From the NCBI GenBank assembly GCA_016841565.1, contig JAENYX010000008.1, forward strand, positions 1 to 63,503: a stretch of DNA of 63,503 nt, in the 5' to 3' direction. Origin of the DNA: Clostridium thermobutyricum. GTDB taxonomy: Bacteria > Bacillota > Clostridia > Ch29. Every line of letters begins with the position of its first letter. Within the stretch, counting starts at the first letter, position 1. Both the position numbers and the translations under genes were made by a program. The notes beneath the pieces were generated by a model, which did no database searches, was not told where the DNA came from, and was given only the letters and a program-made list of their open reading frames with translations. Positions 54,152 through 60,596 of this stretch are shown piece by piece.

Positions 54152-54554
54152 CCAAGGGGACGGTTCTTGTGGTTAGTGTACTCCCATAGCTGTGATACCA
54201 TCAGCCATGGGGGTGGATTTTTGCCAAAAGGAGCAAGAAAGAGAAGCGAAAGCAGGATGTATCATATTTTGTTGCGCGAGCAAAACAGGCAGATAATTTT
54301 TGAAGATAATGAGGATAAAGAATAGAAGAAAGCTTTAGGATGACTGATGAAGAAGCAATAGCCATCATAAAGGAGAAATATTATGTATCCGGCAGTTTGC
54401 AGCTAAAGGGTTTTGAAAAAGAGAAAAGGGACAGGTGTATAAAAGAACTAAAAGGGAAAGGTCTGTCGATAAGACAAATACAAATAAAGCGGCTAACGGG
54501 GATAAGCAGATCAATTATTTTGAAAGCGTAACCGCAAGAACCGTCCCCCTGGTG
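54152..54554 (+). mobile_element. Decayed REP-associated tyrosine transposase (RAYT) element
   Basis: The element is bounded by inverted copies of a REP-like sequence: GGGGACGGTTCTTGTGGTT near 54157-54175 and its complement ending near 54549 (AACCGCAAGAACCGTCCCC). Inside, 54221-54325 encodes the transposase N-terminus (LPKGARKRSESRMYHILLRE, then NRQIIFEDNED). 54319-54531, in another frame, encodes its C-terminus (MTDEEAIAIIKEKYY, EKEKRDRCIKELKGKG, SIRQI). The central catalytic Y1-transposase domain is deleted, so it cannot move itself but might be mobilised in trans. Confidence 0.8.
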
Positions 54555-54571
54555 GATAAAGTCATATTTCA

Positions 54572-54601
54572 TTCTTAAGATTATAAATCCTGTGATATAA
54601 T
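54572..54601 (+). promoter_or_regulatory. Probable promoter of the aviRa/aviRb-like pair
   Basis: TATAAT (54596-54601) with a TGA extension and a weak -35, TTCTTA (54572-54577), 18-base spacing. It is 57 bases before the methyltransferase start. A possible pseudoknot (54611-54638) lies between it and the start codon. Confidence 0.5.
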
Positions 54602-54658
54602 ACATAAGAGCCTTAAGTCGTAGTGAATAAGGAACGACGGGGATGAGGAAACAAAAAA

Positions 54659-55384
54659 ATGAAGTATAAATTTGAAACGAATAAAAAAGATTTTAGTGAT
54701 TTTTCAAGCGGCCGTGTTCTATATAATGCTGCAAATACAACAGCTTTTCCTGTTCGGTTGGCAAGCGAGATTATTCAGCGTTCCTTTGATATCCTTGAAA
54801 AAAAAGGAGCCTATGGACCGTTTAAGATTTATGATCCTTGTTGCGGTGGAGGTTTTTTGCTTACAACTATAGGGTTTTTATATTATACTCAGATTTTTGA
54901 ACTCATAGCAACTGATTATGATGATGAAGTGTTAGAAACGGCAAGGAAAAATCTTTCCTTGCTTTCACGTGAAGGACTAGATAGAAGAGAAAAAGAAATT
55001 AAAGGATATATAAAAGCATTCGGAAAAGATTCTCATAAGCAGGCATTAAAAAGTATAGAGCATTTGGAAACCTTGATTGGAGAAAAGAATATTAAGATTA
55101 ATTGTATGCAGCGGGATATTACAGATATGAATGACGTTCCCATTGAAGAAGTTAATATTATTATTACAGATATTCCCTATGGAAATATTGTTAATTGGGT
55201 AGGAGTTAATCAGAATGCAATACAAAACCTATTTGAGAACTGCTACAGGGCACTTGATAAAAAGCAGTCGGTATTAGTTATAGTTGCCGATAAAAAGTCA
55301 AAACTAAAACATAAGTCATTTGAACGCATTCAACACTTTAAATTAGGCAAACGTCAGATTGCATTTTTTGAACCACTTTATTAA
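54659..55384 (+). CDS. aviRa: AviRa-like 23S rRNA methyltransferase (orthosomycin resistance type)
   Basis: A 241-residue SAM-dependent methyltransferase strongly recalling AviRa of the avilamycin producer Streptomyces viridochromogenes, which methylates G2535 of 23S rRNA. Shared features include GRVLYNA, AFPVRLASEIIQR (about 30-42), motif I IYDPCCGGGFLLT (about 58-70), ATDYDDEVLETARKNLSLLS, and the catalytic TDIPYGN motif (about 170). Length is close to the Streptomyces protein. ATG 54659 follows GGGGATGAGG. It lies in an AT-rich stretch and is directly followed by an AviRb-like gene. Recognised from memory of the family, not by alignment; resistance activity is inferred. Confidence 0.88.
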   Translation: MKYKFETNKKDFSDFSSGRVLYNAANTTAFPVRLASEIIQRSFDILEKKGAYGPFKIYDPCCGGGFLLTTIGFLYYTQIFELIATDYDDEVLETARKNLSLLSREGLDRREKEIKGYIKAFGKDSHKQALKSIEHLETLIGEKNIKINCMQRDITDMNDVPIEEVNIIITDIPYGNIVNWVGVNQNAIQNLFENCYRALDKKQSVLVIVADKKSKLKHKSFERIQHFKLGKRQIAFFEPLY

Positions 55385-55421
55385 TATAGTTTCTGACTTT
55401 TCAAAAAGGAGCTAATAAATA

Positions 55422-56246
55422 TTGATTAACAATAAAGCAATAAGGATAACAAAGGAAAATAGTAATTTTCAACATTTTGAAGTGATAAAAAGAAACCGTA
55501 ATAAAAGGTACAAGCATAGAGAGTTCTTTGTAGAAGGCGTGCGGAATATAAACGAGGCAATCAGAAATGGTTGGGATATAAGCTCTTTTCTATATTCAGG
55601 GGAAAGAAGATTATCAGATTGGGCACGGGAAATCTTGGATAATGTGAATACGGACACATTGTACGAGTTGTCACAAAACCTAATGGATAAATTAAGTGGA
55701 AAAGAGGACACCTCAGAATTACTTGCCATCGTAAAGATGAAGGATGACAGTTTTTCAAGAATAAAGTTAAATAAAAATCCATTAATTGTGGTTATTGACA
55801 GGCCATCGAACAGAGGAAATTTAGGAACGCTAATCCGTTCCTGTGATGCGTTGAATTGCAATGGATTAATTATGACCGGCCACGCTGTAGACTTATATGA
55901 TCCGGAAACAATAATCTCATCTGTGGGTACATTTTTTAGTCTCCCAACGTTAAGGCTTCCCTCATACAAGGAAGCATACGATTGGATTCAAGATTTAAGA
56001 GAGCATTACCCGGACCTGCAAATTGTCGGAACCAGTGCCGGTGGAGGTAAACCAATTAATCAATGTGATTTTACAAAACCCACAATACTACTTTTGGGAA
56101 ATGAAACGGTTGGCCTTAGCAGGAATTTTAAAGATATATGTGACGTAATAGTTCTGATTCCAATAGATGGGGTGGCATCTTCACTAAATGTTTCTTGCGC
56201 AGCATCGATAATGCTATATGAAATATATAGACAAAGGCATTTATAA
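55422..56246 (+). CDS. aviRb: AviRb-like SpoU-family 23S rRNA 2'-O-methyltransferase
   Basis: A 274-residue SPOUT (TrmH/SpoU) enzyme. The N-terminal half has RNRNKRYKHREFFVEGVR and LYSGERRLSDWAREIL, both strikingly like AviRb. The C-terminal knot carries SpoU motif 1 NRGNLGTLIRSCDALN (about 127-142), motif 2 LLLGNETVGLS and motif 3 IPIDGVASSLNVSCAASIMLYE (about 245-266). AviRb methylates the ribose of U2479 in 23S rRNA and, with AviRa, gives high avilamycin/evernimicin resistance. TTG 55422 follows AAAGGAG (55406-55412). The pair probably shares one transcript. Confidence 0.88.
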   Translation: MINNKAIRITKENSNFQHFEVIKRNRNKRYKHREFFVEGVRNINEAIRNGWDISSFLYSGERRLSDWAREILDNVNTDTLYELSQNLMDKLSGKEDTSELLAIVKMKDDSFSRIKLNKNPLIVVIDRPSNRGNLGTLIRSCDALNCNGLIMTGHAVDLYDPETIISSVGTFFSLPTLRLPSYKEAYDWIQDLREHYPDLQIVGTSAGGGKPINQCDFTKPTILLLGNETVGLSRNFKDICDVIVLIPIDGVASSLNVSCAASIMLYEIYRQRHL

Positions 56247-56319
56247 AAACTAAAGCAGTATGCTTTGAAACTTTGCAATTTTACGATAATTTAGTATATA
56301 CAAATTACTATTCCCGTCG

Positions 56320-56391
56320 CAGCAACTGGACCAACTGCTGCACCCCAATTTTGACGCGAAGGTGCTGGAGAAGGCCCAGCTTCTGGCCCAG
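56320..56391 (+). pseudogene. Fragment of a second, divergent ppdK
   Basis: Twenty-four codons here (QQLDQLLHPNFD, then KAQLLAQ) match the central linker of PPDK encoded at 52628-52699, at about three quarters base identity and mostly third-position differences. It is therefore not a recent local duplication but a relic of a PPDK gene from another lineage. The rest of 56247-56586 shows no further gene. Confidence 0.8.
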
Positions 56392-56586
56392 GCAGTATTG
56401 AAAGGGTAAATCCAATCGAAATAGGATTAAAATGTGAAACTGGAACAAAGGTATCGTAACTTAATTTTAAGGGGCGGCACCTTGTTTTTTATTAAGTCAA
56501 TCAATGGAAAATGTGCTAGAATGAACATAAGTAGGAAAATGTGACGTAAAAGTATATTGAGTTTCAATTAAGCGAGGAGGATAATT

Positions 56587-57033
56587 TTGGGCAATTTTGT
56601 TTTGTTCAGTACTATTATAAATATCGGTGCTACACTCCTTATAAGTATAATTCTTATGAGGAAAAAGTATCATGTTAGGGCGTTGACATTATTTATATTC
56701 TTATATGTAATTGGACAGATTATAGGATATGGATTAGGAGTTGATATATTAAAAGCAGTAATTCCCTCTTCTTCACATCCGGAAAGTGGGGCTACGTATC
56801 AAGTAATAACAAGCACTGTTTTTCCTTTAATTCTTGCATTTATTATTGAAGATATTTATAGCCACAGGGAGGAATTAAATTATAAATTTTTTATACGAAA
56901 TATGTTATTAGTGTTAATCTTGATAGGAGTATTACAGTTTCTTGCGTTACCCAAACTATTGGATTATATCCTACTGTTTTTAGCAATAGCCCTAGGGGGT
57001 ATAGGTCTCTATAAAAAGCTTCAGAAAGGATAA
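56587..57033 (+). CDS. Unknown four-helix membrane protein
   Basis: A 148-residue protein with about four to five membrane segments and a short hydrophilic loop (IPSSSHPESGATYQ, about 60-73). TTG 56587 follows GAGGAGG (56574-56580). I recognise no family and see no active-site motif. It is AT-rich like its neighbours and may have arrived with the methyltransferase pair; a link to resistance is not shown. Confidence 0.6.
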   Translation: MGNFVLFSTIINIGATLLISIILMRKKYHVRALTLFIFLYVIGQIIGYGLGVDILKAVIPSSSHPESGATYQVITSTVFPLILAFIIEDIYSHREELNYKFFIRNMLLVLILIGVLQFLALPKLLDYILLFLAIALGGIGLYKKLQKG

Positions 57034-57067
57034 TGAACATTCTTCTTATGAAGTAATCTACAAATCA

Positions 57068-57356
57068 ATGGCGTTTAATCAAAATCCCTATAATTATATA
57101 ACGAAGGATATAGCAATTTCGGACAATGTTGTGGGAATGAAAATTTTGGATGCGCCGATTTTTGCTTTTGCTTCTGCGGATTATGAGTACTTCACACTTC
57201 GGTGCTATTTCCATAGAATACGGAAAAAATCATATCAAGTGTTCTAAATTATTAGACCTAACAGCTGAAATATGTAAGCCCAGGTACGGTTGTGGAAAAT
57301 GCCAGATAGATGTGCCCTGTGAATCAGGAATACCTATAAGGTATGGTGTAAGATGA
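57068..57356 (+). pseudogene. Internally deleted QueG-like (epoxyqueuosine reductase family) gene
   Basis: The first part (57068 to about 57195) encodes an N-terminus such as GMKILDAPIFAFASADYEYF. From about 57195 in a different frame the sequence jumps to the family's C-terminus, AISIEYGKNHIKCSKLLD and KPRYGCGKCQIDVPCESGIP, with its cluster cysteines. The roughly 200-residue middle is missing and the join is out of frame, so this is a dead gene. The family resemblance is to the clostridial iron-sulphur epoxyqueuosine reductase-like proteins. Confidence 0.7.
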
Positions 57357-57430
57357 ATACTATGTCTATTGATTAATCATCCTCAAGAAAAAAATCAAGC
57401 TAATAGTAGAATGTAAAGAGGTGAAGAATT

Positions 57431-58906
57431 ATGTTTTCGACGAATAAATCCGGTCTTATCCCAATAGATACTCCGGTACTATTTGGCTTGACATTTTTGC
57501 TGCTGACAATGGCTTTATTGGTTATTCTGACTAAAAAGTTTAGGGGTAACAGAATAAAAATGCTTGGTCTTTGGAGCCTGGCGTGGTTAGTCCTTGCTGC
57601 TGCTTTTCTTGGCACCGGTGTGTTCGGCAGGGTTGTTGATGTAAGCACCATTAATACCAAAACGTACACAATGAAAGAACTGACAGAAGACCTTGGTCAA
57701 CTGGAGAAGTGTCTTTTGGAAGAAAACCCGTTATACTTCGCAGATAAAAACGAGCTGAAACAACTTTTCTTATCAGCCTATGGTGAAATCAAAGATGGAA
57801 TGACCGAGTTGGAGTTCTACCGCTTAGTAAATCCAATTACTGTGGCAGTAGGATGTGGTCATACAAACCTTTCTGTTTCAGAGGCATTAATTGAGAACAG
57901 GAAGGATACGGCACAGTATTTTCCGTTAAGGGTAACACTTGTTGACGACCAGTTATATTTTTTGGAAGGGGATATAGAATGCGGCGTTAATGCAGGAGAT
58001 AAAATACTATCCATAAATGGTAAAGCCGATGATGAAATCATCAATACCCTGATAGGAAATGTTAGTGGTGATAGTTATAACGAGCAGAAGCCCAGATATA
58101 TAATAAGTAAGCACTTTAATAACAAGTTTTATGACTTTGTAGATAACACGGGCAGCTTTGCCGTGGAGATTGGCAATGATAAGGCGGATATAAAAAAGGT
58201 TATTCTGCATGCAAAGTATAAAGAGGAATTTAACAAATCGGCCTGGGACCTTCATTTCACGGGATTTGAAGATGGTAATTACTATGAGGGCAGCATAGAA
58301 GATGATTATGCCGTATTAAAAGTGAGTCTTTTCATGCAGGAAGAAGGAGTCAAGTTTGCTGATTATCTGGAAGAATTCTTTTCAAAGCTGAAGGGGAAAA
58401 GCATTTCCAAGCTAATAATAGATGTCAGAGGGAATTACGGTGGAACCCCTATTATAGCAAAAGCACTATTATCCCATCTGGTTAATGAGGAAATAGAATA
58501 CTTTCAGGATGAGCTGCCGTTACTCCATAAAGTAGCAGGTTATACAAAGCCTGTTACTCCGGCTGATACAACTTTTGACGGTGATGTTGTTGTTTTGACA
58601 GATGGGGCAGGCTTTTCAACAACAGCCCATTTTTGCGCATTAGTAAAGCATCATAACCTGGGAACTCTGGTAGGCAGTGAAACCGGTGCAACCTATGTAT
58701 GTACCGACAGCTCCAAGGATACGGTGCTTAATAATACACGGCTTCGCCTCCATTATTCTACTTTGGCATATAGGGTTGCTGTGGATGGCATGTCGGAGCA
58801 TGAAGGGGTTAAGCCTGATATTAGAATTGCACCGACTATAGAAGACATACTGAATGACAGGGATGTGCAAATGGAGGCGGCATTACAATTTCTAAAACTC
58901 CGGTAG
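57431..58906 (+). CDS. Membrane-anchored S41-family peptidase
   Basis: A 491-residue protein with two N-terminal membrane helices (about 13-35 and 45-65) and a large extracytoplasmic part. A PDZ-like segment (GVNAGDKILSINGKADDEI, about 178-196) precedes the S41 catalytic domain, with KLIIDVRGNYGGTP and the probable nucleophile Ser in TDGAGFSTTAHF (about 395-400). S41 enzymes are tail-specific or C-terminal processing proteases. ATG 57431 follows AAAGAGGTGAAG. It is followed by a clear terminator and seems a single-gene unit. Confidence 0.82.
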   Translation: MFSTNKSGLIPIDTPVLFGLTFLLLTMALLVILTKKFRGNRIKMLGLWSLAWLVLAAAFLGTGVFGRVVDVSTINTKTYTMKELTEDLGQLEKCLLEENPLYFADKNELKQLFLSAYGEIKDGMTELEFYRLVNPITVAVGCGHTNLSVSEALIENRKDTAQYFPLRVTLVDDQLYFLEGDIECGVNAGDKILSINGKADDEIINTLIGNVSGDSYNEQKPRYIISKHFNNKFYDFVDNTGSFAVEIGNDKADIKKVILHAKYKEEFNKSAWDLHFTGFEDGNYYEGSIEDDYAVLKVSLFMQEEGVKFADYLEEFFSKLKGKSISKLIIDVRGNYGGTPIIAKALLSHLVNEEIEYFQDELPLLHKVAGYTKPVTPADTTFDGDVVVLTDGAGFSTTAHFCALVKHHNLGTLVGSETGATYVCTDSSKDTVLNNTRLRLHYSTLAYRVAVDGMSEHEGVKPDIRIAPTIEDILNDRDVQMEAALQFLKLR

Positions 58907-58961
58907 AGGTTGCTAATAACCTGAGCAAAGTGTGTATCAACAGAAAACCCGGTAAATCTGG

Positions 58962-58994
58962 GCCTCTCATACTAAAGTATGAGGGGCTTTTTTT
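58962..58994 (+). terminator. Terminator after the S41 peptidase gene
   Basis: GCCTCTCATACT (58962-58973) pairs with AGTATGAGGGGC (58976-58987), followed by seven Ts. Confidence 0.9.
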
Positions 58995-59022
58995 AAAACT
59001 GCGAACTAAGGAGGCGGCCCAG

Positions 59023-59187
59023 ATGACGTCAATGCAGGACGAAAGCAGATCAAAGCCCATAAGTGATGAAGACCTTCAGAAACTCACGGTGGGTGAGCTG
59101 AAACCGCATAACGCAGCCATTACCCTCGCCGAGTATGACCCGCGTTGGCCTGAGCTATTCGAACGGGGCCGAAATGCAATCCCTTGA
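59023..59187 (+). pseudogene. Truncated GrpB (UPF0157) family gene
   Basis: Fifty-four codons with a perfect ribosome-binding site (GGAGG, eight bases before ATG 59023) encode the start of a GrpB nucleotidyltransferase-fold protein: ISDEDLQKLTVGEL and LAEYDPRWPELFERG. Full proteins have about 180 residues. The reading stops at a TGA formed inside the -35 of the tetR promoter, so the gene was cut by arrival of the regulator-exporter unit. Confidence 0.75.
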
Positions 59188-59233
59188 CCACTATGGTCAT
59201 CTTAGTATATAATAGAAATGACCATAGTGGTCA
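59184..59233 (+). promoter_or_regulatory. tetR promoter with two operator dyads
   Basis: Promoter TTGACC (59184-59189) and TATAAT (59208-59213), 18-base spacing. Two copies of the dyad TGACCA-N3-TGGTCA flank the -10: 59185-59199 over the -35, and 59219-59233 just past the likely start point. The second is the exact reverse complement of the first; centres are 34 bases apart. They are the expected operators of the TetR protein encoded 31 bases downstream. Confidence 0.85.
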
Positions 59234-59263
59234 CTGGAACATTTTTACTAGCAAAGAAATGGG

Positions 59264-59896
59264 GTGGCTATCATATATCAGAAATTTCACAGTCTGGAAG
59301 CTGAAAAAAAAGAACGCATCATTAACGCAGCTTTAAACGAATTTGCAAGAAACGGTTACGAAAAGGCATCTACAAACGAAATTGTTGAGGAAGCGGGGAT
59401 ATCTAAGGGGTCACTGTTCAACTATTTTAACAGTAAAAAGGAACTGTATTTGTTCCTGCTTGATTATGTAGCTGAGATGATTGAAAAAATCTACGCCCAG
59501 GTAGATTGGAATGAAACGGATTTTTTCGAAAGAATGAGGCAAATGGGATTAGTTAAATTTAGAGTTTATAAGAAGTTCCCACAAGCTTTTGACTTTCTGA
59601 AGGCTTTAGCCAATGAGGATGCAGCTGAAGTGAAATGCGAAATTAAGAAAATCGGTGAAGATCTCATCGCAAGCGGTTTGGAAAGAGGCTATCAAAATAT
59701 TGATTGGAGCAAATTCCGGGAAGACATAGATCGTGAAAAAATGATTAATATAATTAACTGGACCATGCTGGGCTTCGCCGAACTGTATAGGAATAAAGTT
59801 GATTCCTTTGGGGATGTTGGCGTGGAAGTACTCAGTGAATCCGATGAATACTTTGATATTTTGAAACGCTGTTTTTATAAAAAGGGGGAGAGGTAA
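59264..59896 (+). CDS. TetR-family transcriptional regulator
   Basis: A 210-residue TetR/AcrR repressor. The N-terminal HTH (RIINAALNEFARNGYEKASTNEIVEEAGISKGSLFNYFNSKKELY read over about 18-62) is canonical; the C-terminal ligand domain is unassigned. GTG 59264 is the only sensible start, with a poor ribosome-binding site (AAAGAAATGGG), suggesting low expression. It should bind the dyads over its own promoter and control the ABC exporter genes that follow two bases later. The inducer is unknown. Confidence 0.9.
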   Translation: MAIIYQKFHSLEAEKKERIINAALNEFARNGYEKASTNEIVEEAGISKGSLFNYFNSKKELYLFLLDYVAEMIEKIYAQVDWNETDFFERMRQMGLVKFRVYKKFPQAFDFLKALANEDAAEVKCEIKKIGEDLIASGLERGYQNIDWSKFREDIDREKMINIINWTMLGFAELYRNKVDSFGDVGVEVLSESDEYFDILKRCFYKKGER

Positions 59897-59897
59897 C

Positions 59898-60596
59898 ATG
59901 TTTATTGATGTTTCGGAATTAAAGAAGAGCTACACAACCGGGGTGATAAAAAACGAAGTATTAAAGGGGCTCAAGATGAAACTGGGAAAAGGGGAAATCG
60001 GTGTCATACTCGGGCCATCGGGTTCAGGAAAATCCACGCTAATGAACATCATCGGCGGCGTTGATCGCGGCGACAGCGGCAAAGTCATTGTAGATGGCAT
60101 TGAAATAAACAAGTTGAGCGGCGATGACCTGACGGAATATAGACGTAAAGACATCGGTTTTATATTCCAGTCCTATAACCTGGTTCCTAACCTTACAGTG
60201 GGGGAAAACATTGAAGTGGTGTCCAACATCAGCAAATCCCCTTTAAATGTGGACCAAGTTTTAACGGCGGTGGAAATGCAGGACAAAAAGCGCCGCTTCC
60301 CCAGGGAGCTTAGCGGTGGTGAGCAGCAACGGGTCTCAATTGCCAGAGCCATTGTAAAAAATCCCAAGCTGCTGCTCTGTGACGAGCCAACGGGAGCTCT
60401 GGATTATCAGACGTCTCTCAGTATCCTGAAGCTGTTACAGCAAGTCAATGAAAAATTTGGAACAACCATTTTGATGATAACCCACAATGCTGCCATTGCC
60501 GCCATGGCAAACAGGATATTTAGGCTGAGAAGCGGGGAAGTCGTTGATGAAGTGGTTAATCAGGTGATTGTTCCGGCCGAAAGGATTGAGTGGTGA
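59898..60596 (+). CDS. MacB/LolD-type ABC transporter ATP-binding protein
   Basis: A 232-residue ATPase. Walker [13 protein letters not shown] (about 38-49), LSGGEQQRVSIARA signature, Walker B LLLCDEPTGALD and switch His in MITHNA are intact. The pattern places it with MacB/FtsE-like exporters that partner FtsX-type permeases, and such a permease gene overlaps its stop codon (TGATG). ATG 59898 follows GGGGGAGAGGTAAC. The role (drug, peptide or lipid export) is not determinable here. Confidence 0.92.
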   Translation: MFIDVSELKKSYTTGVIKNEVLKGLKMKLGKGEIGVILGPSGSGKSTLMNIIGGVDRGDSGKVIVDGIEINKLSGDDLTEYRRKDIGFIFQSYNLVPNLTVGENIEVVSNISKSPLNVDQVLTAVEMQDKKRRFPRELSGGEQQRVSIARAIVKNPKLLLCDEPTGALDYQTSLSILKLLQQVNEKFGTTILMITHNAAIAAMANRIFRLRSGEVVDEVVNQVIVPAERIEW

